DNA of 64,000 bases from a virus. How positions within the stretch are numbered: the first letter of the stretch is position 1; every line of letters begins with the position of its first letter. The translations under genes and the position numbers were made by a program. Shown here piece by piece: positions 5,461 through 12,557 of the stretch. The notes under the pieces were generated by a model that searched no databases, was not told where the DNA came from, and saw only the letters and a program-made list of their open reading frames with translations. The stretch spans positions 1 to 64,000 of IMG/VR virus record IMGVR_UViG_3300035703_000062; one strand, written 5' to 3'.

Positions 5461-6147
5461 GTGAAACTTTCCGACCTTTCTTTCCACCTTTCAATCAAAA
5501 GCGGCAACAAAAAAACCGGGGAGATGGCAGTAAGCACATCTTCAAAAGCTACATGCTCGCCTAGTTGCCCTTTCCTTAACAACGGTTGTTATGCGGGATC
5601 AGGTCCACTCAACCTCCACTGGCTTAAAGTTACCAGCGGTGAGCGTGGCGATATATTCTCGGTCTTTCTGCAAAAGTTAAAAGCACTCCCGGAAAGTTCC
5701 GCTTTCCGCCATAACCAGGCCGGGGATCTTTGCCATAACAATGGAAAGATCAGCAGAACTTTCATCCGCCGGATGGTAGAAAGCGTGGCCCACTTGCGCG
5801 CCTACACTTACACTCATCACAACTTACAACTGGGCGAGAATCTTTCCCTCTTAAAGTACGCTAACCGTAACGGCTTCACAATCAACGTAAGCTGTGAAAG
5901 TGAAGCGCAGGTTGATGATGCAATCGCTGCAGATCTGCCGGCCGTGCTAGTTGTACCCTCCGATGAGAAACGTACAACGTGGCGCACTGAATCAGGAAAT
6001 GCGGTGCTAGTTTGCCCGGCACAACGCAGCGATACTGTAACTTGCGCCGATTGCATGCTATGTCATAAGCGTGGCAAGAAAGTGGCGATAGCCTTTCTCG
6101 CCCATGGCACAAGTAAGCGTAAGGCTGAAGCACAACTTTCTGCCTGA
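5461..6147 (+). CDS. DUF7227-like cysteine-rich protein (228 aa)
   Basis: After the GTG the sequence has SGNKKTGEMAVSTSSKATC, then CSPSCPFLNNGCYAGSGP, a RHNQAGDLCHN segment, YTHHN, a GFTINVSCESEAQVD region and a C-terminal VTCADCMLCHKRGKKVAIAFLAHGTSKRKAE. This block order matches a phage/cyanobacterial family I know as DUF7227. The two cysteine clusters suggest a metal site or Fe-S cluster; function is not established. GTG 5461 is chosen over 5395 because the leader CCCTCGCATCTTTCACC matches the one before 6177 and family members begin shortly before the SGN motif. It is the first larger gene after the iterons. Confidence 0.7.
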   Translation: MKLSDLSFHLSIKSGNKKTGEMAVSTSSKATCSPSCPFLNNGCYAGSGPLNLHWLKVTSGERGDIFSVFLQKLKALPESSAFRHNQAGDLCHNNGKISRTFIRRMVESVAHLRAYTYTHHNLQLGENLSLLKYANRNGFTINVSCESEAQVDDAIAADLPAVLVVPSDEKRTTWRTESGNAVLVCPAQRSDTVTCADCMLCHKRGKKVAIAFLAHGTSKRKAEAQLSA

Positions 6148-6176
6148 TTCTCTCCACTTCCCTCGCAATCTTTCCG

Positions 6177-6332
6177 ATGCCTGAACTTTCCATTTCTGCA
6201 CTTTCTCTTCTGGCAGAACTTCTAGAAGATGCCGAGCAAACGCAATCTATCTGTGAAGACGTGGCCCCATGGCGTGACAGAAAGCCTCAGATAGAAGAAC
6301 TCTGGACCCTCTATTCTTCCCTTCTAAAGTGA
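6177..6332 (+). CDS. small acidic protein (51 aa)
   Basis: MPELSISALSLLAELLEDAEQ...LWTLYSSLLK: almost entirely helical. It is preceded by TTCCCTCGCAATCTTTCCG, the same leader type as the gene upstream, and its stop overlaps the next start (TGATG at 6330-6334). The tight overlap supports coding. Not recognised. Confidence 0.6.
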   Translation: MPELSISALSLLAELLEDAEQTQSICEDVAPWRDRKPQIEELWTLYSSLLK

Positions 6333-6538
6333 TGCCCACTTTCTATCTTTCTGCCGTTGATGAATACGGCCACAGCTACGATGCTCAAACTTTCCACTCT
6401 ACAGAAGATGCCCTTTCCTTTATCAATGCCCTAGAAGATGCCCTAGAAGATGCAACCGTCGGCCAGCACTATGCAATCAGCGCAGCTATTGAAAGCTTGA
6501 AAGATCAGCTCGCTGATTGTGAAGAACTGCCAGAGTAG
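6332..6538 (+). CDS. small acidic hypothetical protein (68 aa)
   Basis: MPTFYLSAVDEYGHSYDAQTF then FINALEDALEDA and SLKDQLADCEELPE. An N-terminal strand pair is followed by two acidic helices. It is translationally coupled to the preceding gene through TGATG. Inside it GCCCTAGAAGAT is tandemly repeated and encodes ALEDALEDA. Confidence 0.6.
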   Translation: MPTFYLSAVDEYGHSYDAQTFHSTEDALSFINALEDALEDATVGQHYAISAAIESLKDQLADCEELPE

Positions 6539-6567
6539 CCCAGAAGCCTCTAGAAGCCCTCACCATA

Positions 6568-6601
6568 GAAAGCCCGCTAGCCTCTCACCTAGCGGGCTTT
6601 C
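6568..6601 (+). terminator. strong hairpin terminator
   Basis: GAAAGCCCGCTAG and CTAGCGGGCTTTC form a perfect 13-bp stem with an 8-nt loop. It ends the operon that starts near 5267. The long symmetrical stem may also block leftward transcription. Confidence 0.75.
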
Positions 6602-6751
6602 TGCTGCCCTTCTAGCCTGTCAGGGCGGCCGGTGCTGATGGCCGGGAATCGCTGCAGCATCTGGGGATCCGGGAGACTAGGGAATCAGCCACCATCTAAA
6701 AGCCGACTTTATAGGTCGGGATTTGACTGATTAGCATTCCTGATGGCCACA

Positions 6752-6866
6752 GGGCTTGACGGCCGGCGCGATGCCGTGAGAGAATGGGGCAAAGCCCTGG
6801 CGCGGTAACGCCGGGGTTGCGGCCGAGAGGCGGCGGGCTACCCCTCCGAAAAACGGCGCCATTTTT
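6752..6866 (+). ncRNA. candidate structured RNA
   Basis: Four stems can be drawn in order. GGGCTT (6752-6757) pairs with AAGCCC (6792-6797). GGCG-CGGTAA-CGCC spans 6799-6812. GGGGT (6813-6817) pairs with ACCCC (6840-6844) and encloses GCC-GAGA-GGC. CCG-AAAAA-CGG (6846-6856) runs into GGCGCC-ATTTTT, which looks like a terminator. No convincing ORF covers it. It lies downstream of the IS110-like gene (on the opposite strand), where some IS110/IS1111 elements keep their guide RNA. Strand and function are not certain. Confidence 0.35.
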
Positions 6867-6913
6867 GATCTAGCCCTTCACTATATGCATAGCCGCATAG
6901 CTTCTTGACAAGC

Positions 6914-6957
6914 TGAACGATGCGCTAGGCGTCGTGATGAGCTGAAAGAAGCGTTTG
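6914..6957 (+). other. conserved hairpin element, copy 1
   Basis: TGAACGATG-CGCTAGG-CGTCGTG followed by TGAAAGAAGCGTTTGC. The stem is ACGAtG/CgTCGT. The same layout, TGAACGAYG-loop-CRTCGTG then TGAAAnAnGCG, recurs at 6989 and 13735, with compensating stem changes. Confidence 0.5.
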
Positions 6958-6988
6958 CAGCGATGGTGAGCAGGGCGTCTTGAGGCTG

Positions 6989-7033
6989 TGAACGATGTGT
7001 CAAACATCGTGTCCCTTTGAAAGACGCGCCTGC
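6989..7033 (+). other. conserved hairpin element, copy 2
   Basis: TGAACGATGT-GTCAA-ACATCGTG, then TTTGAAAGACGCGCCTGC. The 7-bp stem is perfect. It lies 32 bp downstream of copy 1 and immediately before the 3' end of the minus-strand IS110-like gene. Confidence 0.5.
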
Positions 7034-7053
7034 TTGTGAACTATAACAATGGA

Positions 7054-8067
7054 TTAGCGCAGGGCCAGTTCCCCATTGTCAAGCTTTTCCTGCACAAGGT
7101 CACGAATGGTTTGCATGGTTTCCGTGATGCCGTCCATAAAGTCCTTACGGCATGTGCGGAATTGCTCTTGTTGCTCTGCATCAAAGTTGTAATGCGAAAG
7201 CACCTTCCCATTGGGACCAGCTTTGCGCGTGCCCATAGCATTCATTGCTTCATTACGAAAGCCATGCCATTTCAAATTGGAGCGGGCAATGCCGCCTTTT
7301 AAATGGAACGGGCTGAAATGAAGCACGTAGCGCTGTAGCCAATTGATACCGGGCAGGTTGCCTGTGTCAGGGCGCTTACGGGCGTAGCCTTTGGGATGGA
7401 GGAACAATGCAGCGAGAGTGTAAAGGCGTGACGTGCGTGGTTTGCTTTGATTCCACGTTTTGCCTTTTTTCTTGCTGCGATAGTCGTCTGACAGATGCAT
7501 GAATTGTTTTGCATTGTCAGAAAGGCGCGAGGCTAGTTCGTCAATGTTGTCATTGACGAACGATGTAACGAAATCGTCTTTCAGGGCATAGTTATAACGA
7601 CGGGCAACGTTCAGAATGCCATCGTTTTCTTTTTTGAAAGACCAGCCTGCTTCAACGCGACGCTCCACGGTGAACGATGTGGGCGGTTTGCGCAGGGATG
7701 CTTGCGGGAAGGTTTGAACGTAGTGAGCAATGGCGCGAAGATCGCCTTCATCACTTTTCCCATCGATTCCTGCAATGGCACGAGCTTTAGCTGTGACGCC
7801 TTGTGGGAACAAGCGAAGCTCGCAGCCTTTAGCTGCGAGCGCATCGTAAAGAGAAAGCAATTCTTGCTCTGTATAGACTTGCGCAAGGCTGAAATCGGTG
7901 CGTGGCGTGCCGAGGTGCGCTGATTCGCAGATCAAGAGAGCGCCAGAAGGGAGCCAGGAGAGAGTGCGGAATTGCTCTGGCGTGAGTTGCGTGACATCAT
8001 CAGAGGCCACATCAAAGATGTGCCAGACAAGCTTGCCGAAGTCGGCAATGTAAAGGGGACGGCGCAT
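7054..8067 (-). CDS. IS110/RuvC-type DEDD nuclease-like protein (337 aa)
   Basis: Not a family I can name exactly, but the N-terminal 120 residues match the layout of the IS110 transposase DEDD domain. That layout is an acidic residue in the first strand (LYIADFGK, D9), an acidic residue after a hydrophobic strand (LLICESAHLG, E48), a strand plus basic region (ELRLFPQGVTAKARAIAG) and a KSDEGDLRAIAHY helix with D106/D109, the IS110 'KTDxxDAxxLA' motif. The C-terminal 200 residues are basic (KKKGKTW, KPRTSRLY), contain NLPGINW and lack a clear Tnp20 serine motif. A Piv-like recombinase or domesticated transposase is possible. Monocistronic on the minus strand between + strand genes. No terminal inverted repeats were noticed. 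Confidence 0.5.
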   Translation of the reverse strand: MRRPLYIADFGKLVWHIFDVASDDVTQLTPEQFRTLSWLPSGALLICESAHLGTPRTDFSLAQVYTEQELLSLYDALAAKGCELRLFPQGVTAKARAIAGIDGKSDEGDLRAIAHYVQTFPQASLRKPPTSFTVERRVEAGWSFKKENDGILNVARRYNYALKDDFVTSFVNDNIDELASRLSDNAKQFMHLSDDYRSKKKGKTWNQSKPRTSRLYTLAALFLHPKGYARKRPDTGNLPGINWLQRYVLHFSPFHLKGGIARSNLKWHGFRNEAMNAMGTRKAGPNGKVLSHYNFDAEQQEQFRTCRKDFMDGITETMQTIRDLVQEKLDNGELALR

Positions 8068-8108
8068 TGGCAGTCAAGACGAGTAACGAGAGGGGGTAAT
8101 GCGATGAA

Positions 8109-8183
8109 TTACTGAACAATGCGCGGAGGCACTGTGAATACGTGAATCGCATGTGACGAAATGTTAAGCACGTTTTTTCCCAT
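8109..8183 (-). CDS. possible 24-aa leader peptide upstream of the IS110-like gene
   Basis: ATG with a strong SD (GGAG with spacing of about 4) opens MGKNVLNISSHAIHVFTVPP and ends at TAA 41 bases before the IS110-like start. The SD quality is unusual for this region, but the length gives little statistical support. It could be a translated leader or chance. Confidence 0.25.
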   Translation of the reverse strand: MGKNVLNISSHAIHVFTVPPRIVQ

Positions 8184-8207
8184 CGTCTCCTCTATTTCCA
8201 GCACTAC

Positions 8208-8236
8208 GGAGCGCTCCTCAAAAGAGCGCTCCTTCC
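8208..8236. terminator. long symmetrical hairpin
   Basis: GGAGCGCTC (8208-8216) pairs with GAGCGCTCC (8224-8232) across CTCAAAA. It lies upstream of the minus-strand gene, so it probably insulates that gene from transcription reading in from the right. Confidence 0.45.
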
Positions 8237-8731
8237 AGGACAAAAGACTATTTAGAAGGTGCCGAAGGCATTGAGCCAACACCATCCCCCTCCATTGTTT
8301 CTTCTGGCTGTTGTTCCAGCAGAAAGGCGGCCCTCAAAGGCCGCCTGTGTTCAGAACGATATTGTTTTCACTTGTTTTTTCTTATTCCCGGCGGTTGCAC
8401 GCATTTTTCCCTTGCATTCACCAAGCGTTCTGGAGCGACGCCGCTTTTGGGGCGGCGTCTCAGAGCTGGAAGGACATTTGCCAGTCCTTTCTGGAAGTTC
8501 CAGAATCGATGGTCGTTCTGGAGGCTGCGTGTCCGCTTGGGGCGGCCACTTGCAAGTGCTGGATGGGAAGGCGTCGCTCTGGCAGCGTTGCCTATTCCTG
8601 ATCAGCAGTTGCACAATGCCTAGCATAACGTCTATTGCGAGCTTACTGATTTACTTTTCGTGCTACGCTGCTCCCGTACAGGAGTGTTTCGGTAAGTTCT
8701 CGCTGAAATGCTCCGATTTTCTTAAGGATTC
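8237..8731. other. non-coding stretch with two more hairpins
   Basis: Holds a pyrimidine leader-like CCCTCCATTGTTTCTTCT (8288-8305) without an evident gene. It also holds AGGCGGCC-CTCAAA-GGCCGCCT (8325-8346) and GACGCCGC/GCGGCGTC (8437-8459), and around 8490-8525 repeated TTCTGGA/TCCAGAA segments that can pair. Several overlapping frames are open, but none has a believable start or protein-like composition. A gene may have decayed here, leaving its leader and terminator. Confidence 0.4.
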
Positions 8732-9358
8732 ATGGCACGCGGGCTCATCTACTTCGTCTCCTGGGAGGATGATCTGGACAACGTAAAAATTGGCTACACC
8801 ACGGGCCTGCAAAAGCGTCTTAGTGATTTTCTTGTTGCCAACTGGCGCCACTTGGTAGTCAGAAAGGTCATATCAGCTCCCAATGGAAAAGATGATGAGA
8901 CATTGCTTCATCAACAGTTCGCGGAGCATCGCATCGCTGGCGAATGGTTTCGCCTCCACTCATCCATAGTTGATCTCCTGGAGAAGGAGAGCGACGCCTT
9001 AACGTGGCAGGCCAAGGACAGGCTGAGCCTCTTGCGCTTGAAGTGGGATGTGATTACCAATCCGAGTGATGCATTCTTTGTTCCAGTGGTGCCTAAGGAC
9101 AACATCAAGAAATGTCGTCATTACATCTTGTGGCTGCTGGAGTTGTGCGAGAGCGACGGCGTGAAGCTCTCTCCTGCCCTGCTCAAAGATCATGCGATGA
9201 ACAGGGGGCGTTTCAAAATTCAGACCATCTACAACGAGATGCAAGCCTTGCGAGACCGTGAAATGATTGTCAAGGACGAAACTGGCACCTATCGACTCAC
9301 CTTGTTTGGGCGCAAGGAATTGTTGCGATTCAATAACTTAAACGGAAGAGAGTATTAA
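8732..9358 (+). CDS. T5orf172/MUG113-type GIY-YIG nuclease with C-terminal winged helix (208 aa)
   Basis: MARGLIYFVSWEDDLDNVKIGYTTGLQKRLSDF matches the T5orf172/MUG113 variant of the GIY-YIG fold (LIYFV...KIGYT...R). EWFRL near residue 72 is the typical later block, with the catalytic glutamate candidate in GEWF. Residues ~130-205 form a separate helical unit (KIQTIYNEMQALRDREMIVKD...YRLTLFGRKELLRF) resembling a winged helix, so DNA binding is probable. SD AAGGA lies 4-5 bp before the ATG. It could be a homing-type endonuclease or a regulator using a GIY-YIG-like domain. Confidence 0.65.
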   Translation: MARGLIYFVSWEDDLDNVKIGYTTGLQKRLSDFLVANWRHLVVRKVISAPNGKDDETLLHQQFAEHRIAGEWFRLHSSIVDLLEKESDALTWQAKDRLSLLRLKWDVITNPSDAFFVPVVPKDNIKKCRHYILWLLELCESDGVKLSPALLKDHAMNRGRFKIQTIYNEMQALRDREMIVKDETGTYRLTLFGRKELLRFNNLNGREY

Positions 9359-9365
9359 CAATCAC

Positions 9366-9386
9366 TTTCCCTCCATTGTTTCCTCT
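9366..9386 (+). promoter_or_regulatory. pyrimidine-rich leader element
   Basis: TTTCCCTCCATTGTTTCCTCT, nearly the same as 8288-8305 and close to 2549-2571, 2847-2868 and 27187-27203. It lies 30 bp before the start of the next gene, which also has an SD. Confidence 0.4.
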
Positions 9387-9416
9387 CTAGCGTGAAGAAA
9401 TACAGCGGAGGCCACT

Positions 9417-9605
9417 ATGTGGGACGATCTGCCAGCGCCCTTCATGGTGGGCGCCATCAAGATTTGGCCAGCCCATAGCAGGCCAGGCATGCAATGGTTC
9501 ATCGCTCACGAGGGCTGTCCGTACTACTTCCCTAGCAAGAGCGCTGCAGTGCTATTTGCGAAAGATCGTCAATCCATCGAAGATCCAGAAATGCTTTGCG
9601 ATTGA
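9417..9605 (+). CDS. small hypothetical protein (62 aa)
   Basis: Good SD (GGAGG, 6 bp spacing). MWDDLPAPFMVGAIKIWPAHSR then WFIAHEGCPYYFPSKSAAVLFAKD. The latter half reads like a short beta-beta-alpha unit. Not recognised. Confidence 0.55.
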   Translation: MWDDLPAPFMVGAIKIWPAHSRPGMQWFIAHEGCPYYFPSKSAAVLFAKDRQSIEDPEMLCD

Positions 9606-9660
9606 TCCTGAATTTTTGATTAAGGCGCCGTAGGCCGTAGCTAAGCTGGTTCCGTTGTAG

Positions 9661-9687
9661 AGCCGCCTTTGAGGGCGGCTCTTTCGT
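9661..9687 (+). terminator. intrinsic terminator before the reductase genes
   Basis: AGCCGCC-TTTGAG-GGCGGCT followed by CTTTCGTC. It separates the 62-aa gene from the reductase large subunit. Confidence 0.6.
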
Positions 9688-9701
9688 CTCAAGATTTTCC
9701 A

Positions 9702-11117
9702 ATGGCAGCAGAGAAGATTGCTCGCACTGGCAGAGTGCAGAGCTGGATTGACGACCCCTCTGGGCGGCTTCCAGTGAGCTGCACAGTATTTAATGTGCTC
9801 GATTCAATGGAGGGTGAAGATGGCATTGAAGCTTCGTGGCGCTTCGTCAGCCATGGTCTCAGAAATGGTGCTGGCGTGGCTGTCCACCTGTCTGATTTGC
9901 GTCCTAAGGGGGCGGAGAATGGCAAAGGACTGGTGGCGAGCGGTCCTGTCAGCTTTGGCAAAATCTATTCCACATTGAATGAAATACTTCGCCGGGGTGG
10001 GCGTTACAAAAACGGTGCAATTGTTTTGCACATTGACTATACGCATGAAGATGCGCTTGATTTCATCAAAGCATCGCGAAGTGAGCTGCCTTGGGTGAAG
10101 CGTTGCGTCAATGTGGACGATGCGCTTTTTGAGAATGCTTCGCAAGAGCTGATTGGCGAGCTTCTGAAGGGCATCGCCTCGGGCGATATCTGGCTCAATA
10201 AGATTCGTTACAACGAGCGCGGCGAGCGCATCCGTGCGAACGTGTGTTTAGAAGTGTATTTGCCCCATCGCGGCACTTGCCTGCTGCAGCACGTCAACAT
10301 GGGCGCTTGCACCATTGAAGATCTGCCTGAGGCATTTGCAGTGGGCATGCTGCAGCTCTGTGAGCTGCATGCCACCACTGGCGTTGGTGACACTGGAGAG
10401 TATTTGCCCGCTTCCATTGATCGTCAAGTGGGCCTCGGCATGTTGGGCCTGGCTAATTTCCTCGCGCAGGAAGGCATCTCCTATAAGGATTTCGGCCTGG
10501 CCCTGAAGGATGTGAACGATGGGAAGGAAGTGGCGTTGGCCCCTGGCCGTGCTGCTGCCGTGATGCTGAAGCGCTCCATCATGGAAGCCGCGTCGATTGC
10601 CCGTGAATACAACATGGACCGGGCGTTCTGCATTGCACCCACTGCATCCTGCTCCTACCGCTACCAGGATCTCAATGGTTTCACTACAACGCCTGAGATT
10701 GCTCCTCCTATTGCTCGCCATGTCGACCGCGATAGCGGCACATTTGGCGTGGAAAGCTTTGACTATGGCAATGTCGAAACGGCGGCAGATGTGGGCTGGG
10801 AGGATTACAAGCGCGTCGCTGACGAGCTGGTACGCATGTATCAATCAACAGGCCTCTTCCATGGATATAGCTTCAATTCTTGGAGCGATGTGGTTATTTA
10901 TGACGAAGCCTTCCTTCGCGATTGGCTAGCATCTCCTCAGACGAGCCTCTACTACTCGCTGCAAGTTCTCCCGGACACGCAGCGTAAAGATGACGCCTAC
11001 GCGGCGCTAGATGACGACTTTAAGAGCATGTTTGGTCTCGACGAAGAGTCTGAGGCCAGTCAGAGTTCTGCGGCCTGTGATCTAGAGGCTGGCTTCTGCG
11101 CGGCCTGCGCTGAATGA
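9702..11117 (+). CDS. nrdA: ribonucleotide reductase large (alpha) subunit, compact class I-like (471 aa)
   Basis: Reduces ribonucleotides to deoxyribonucleotides. All expected catalytic elements are visible: redox cysteine C27 in LPVSC, the N180-x-C182-x-E184 radical/active-site triad (NVCLE), the partner cysteine C203 (NMGAC), a PTASCS substrate loop near 313-318, the YY pair at 417-418 on the radical-transfer path, and C-terminal shuttle cysteines (C459, C466, C469). At 471 residues it lacks the ATP cone and much of the N-terminal region of cellular NrdA (700+ residues). Cyanophage reductases of this compact type have been reassigned in the literature from class II to class I because of an adjacent small subunit. 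ATG 9702 is used, not the TTG at 9669, which lies in the terminator. Confidence 0.85.
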   Translation: MAAEKIARTGRVQSWIDDPSGRLPVSCTVFNVLDSMEGEDGIEASWRFVSHGLRNGAGVAVHLSDLRPKGAENGKGLVASGPVSFGKIYSTLNEILRRGGRYKNGAIVLHIDYTHEDALDFIKASRSELPWVKRCVNVDDALFENASQELIGELLKGIASGDIWLNKIRYNERGERIRANVCLEVYLPHRGTCLLQHVNMGACTIEDLPEAFAVGMLQLCELHATTGVGDTGEYLPASIDRQVGLGMLGLANFLAQEGISYKDFGLALKDVNDGKEVALAPGRAAAVMLKRSIMEAASIAREYNMDRAFCIAPTASCSYRYQDLNGFTTTPEIAPPIARHVDRDSGTFGVESFDYGNVETAADVGWEDYKRVADELVRMYQSTGLFHGYSFNSWSDVVIYDEAFLRDWLASPQTSLYYSLQVLPDTQRKDDAYAALDDDFKSMFGLDEESEASQSSAACDLEAGFCAACAE

Positions 11118-11144
11118 GGAGCTATTCCTCCCATTGATAAAGAA

Positions 11145-11174
11145 AAAGGGGAGCTTTAGGGCTCCCCTTTGTTT
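11145..11174 (+). terminator. intrinsic terminator between the reductase genes
   Basis: AAAGGGGAGC-TTTAGG-GCTCCCCTTT followed by GTTTCC. A strong stem between the alpha and beta genes, implying separate control or attenuation of the downstream gene. Confidence 0.7.
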
Positions 11175-11210
11175 CCATCACACCAAACCATCGAACTATA
11201 CCATCCTCCG

Positions 11211-11948
11211 ATGAGCACTGCAGTGAAGAGCCCCTATTTGGATACCATCGCTAAAAAGCGCCCGTGGCAAGCGGTGCCCGTTAGCAAAGGTGCCGTCGTT
11301 TCTGGTAGTGAAGAGACGATTTTCCGCGCATTGGCACTGCGTCACCTTGAACTGCCCGTAAAAGATCTGCTTCAGCAGGGCCTAGAGCGTGACCTGCCTT
11401 CCACACATGGAGTGGTTGAAGCACTGATGTCAAACATGGAAGATGAGGAGCGCCATGATCAAGCTCTGAACTACGTTGCCGCAGCTCATGGTGTTGACGA
11501 GAAGGCAGAGCGTGACGTGATGAACATTCTCAAGGTATGGAATGAGCATCCGGCCCACCCTGTTCACAAGGCTGCCATCCTTGAGCGTTCCATTTTCTTT
11601 GTTGCATTGCCCTTCTTCCGTCAGAACGGCGATATTGGCATGCGCACCGTTAGCGCGGACATTAGCCGCGACGAGCGTGTTCATACTGCCATCCATGGAA
11701 TGGTTGCCAAGGAGCTGAACCAGGAGGACTCTGCGAGCTTGAACAAGCTGCGTGCTGCCACTGCTGCATGGCTGTTTGAACGGCTTGGCCGCAGCGAAAA
11801 CCAATGGCTTGATAAGGACTTTTGGATGCGCCAGTCCGAGAATTTGTTCTATACGGGCAAGGCTCCTGAGATGGTCGAAACGCGCCGCGCCCGCCAGATT
11901 GCTTTCTTTGAAGCAGCCAACACCGACCTTCCTAGTTACGGTCGCTGA
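11211..11948 (+). CDS. nrdB: ribonucleotide reductase small (beta) subunit, atypical class I (245 aa)
   Basis: Short ferritin-like helical protein. Metal-ligand helices are recognisable: E79-x-x-H82 (MEDEERHDQ), a glutamate in AAILERSIFFVALPF and E-x-x-H in SRDERVHTAIH, with E47 or a neighbour as a possible first carboxylate. The position four residues after H82, a tyrosine (Y122) in E. coli-type class Ia subunits, is leucine (L86); Y88 lies two residues further. The cofactor is therefore unlikely to be a standard tyrosyl radical. At 245 residues it is much shorter than cellular NrdB (about 375). Start ATG 11211 follows the terminator and a CCATCCTCCG leader. Confidence 0.75.
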   Translation: MSTAVKSPYLDTIAKKRPWQAVPVSKGAVVSGSEETIFRALALRHLELPVKDLLQQGLERDLPSTHGVVEALMSNMEDEERHDQALNYVAAAHGVDEKAERDVMNILKVWNEHPAHPVHKAAILERSIFFVALPFFRQNGDIGMRTVSADISRDERVHTAIHGMVAKELNQEDSASLNKLRAATAAWLFERLGRSENQWLDKDFWMRQSENLFYTGKAPEMVETRRARQIAFFEAANTDLPSYGR

Positions 11949-11973
11949 AGAACACACGCCACCACTGCTTTTA

Positions 11974-12015
11974 GAAAGGCGCTAGGCTTGTCGTCTAGCG
12001 CCTTTCTTATTCTTT
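11974..12015 (+). terminator. strong intrinsic terminator
   Basis: GAAAGGCGCTAG and CTAGCGCCTTTC form a perfect 12-bp stem, followed by TTATTCTTT. The stem sequence resembles the one at 6568-6601 (GAAAG...GCTAG). Confidence 0.8.
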
Positions 12016-12017
12016 GA

Positions 12018-12557
12018 ATGAAACAGTGTATTAAATGCGGCGAAACGAAGGCGCCGTCAGAGTTCTACAAAGAAAAGAGGGTGATCGATGGACTCACTGC
12101 TCGATGCAAGACGTGCATGAAGGGCGATGCGTCCTCTAGTTATGCAGGGAGACGTGAGGCTGTGGCAGCGAGAAACAAGGCAAACTATTCAGCTCAAAAG
12201 GAAAAAGACAAATCATTGCGTCTCAACTACGGAATCACGCTCGATCAGTGGAATGAGATGTTTGATTTGCAGGGCCGCCAATGCGCAATTTGCGGAAGCG
12301 CCAAGCCAAATCATGCGAGTGGTCAATTTGTCGTTGATCATTGTCATGAGTTTGGCCAAGTGCGCGGCATTTTGTGCGGGAATTGCAACATCATGCTCGG
12401 GCACGCCAAAGACGACGTGAACACGCTGTTCGCTGCGGCGATGTACCTTGTTAGCAATTCCACGCCTGAGTCCATCCAGGAGCGCAAGAACCGCCTCAAG
12501 GCCGCGCCTGAGGCTATAGTTACTAGCGATAGAGGCCAAGCCTCTGAAGCGATTTAG
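12018..12557 (+). CDS. recombination endonuclease VII-like HNH protein (179 aa)
   Basis: N-terminal zinc knuckle CIKCGETK...CKTC (residues 4-33). Then comes the endonuclease VII core: CAICGS, VVDHCHEFGQVRGILCGNCNIMLGHAKD, matching the DHxH...RGxLCxxCN pattern of the T4 gp49 / phage endonuclease VII family. Members resolve branched DNA before packaging or act as homing-like nucleases. The ATG lies within the terminator tail (12018). No SD is visible. Confidence 0.8.
   Translation: MKQCIKCGETKAPSEFYKEKRVIDGLTARCKTCMKGDASSSYAGRREAVAARNKANYSAQKEKDKSLRLNYGITLDQWNEMFDLQGRQCAICGSAKPNHASGQFVVDHCHEFGQVRGILCGNCNIMLGHAKDDVNTLFAAAMYLVSNSTPESIQERKNRLKAAPEAIVTSDRGQASEAI

Noticed and set aside
7611-7886. 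Minus-strand ORF inside the IS110-like gene (different frame)
   Set aside because: Fully overlapped by the longer protein-like frame with DEDD motifs.
8259-8786. 175-codon + strand ORF ahead of the GIY-YIG gene
   Set aside because: Covers several terminator-like hairpins, has cysteine/arginine-rich noise-like translation and overlaps the true start of the next gene.
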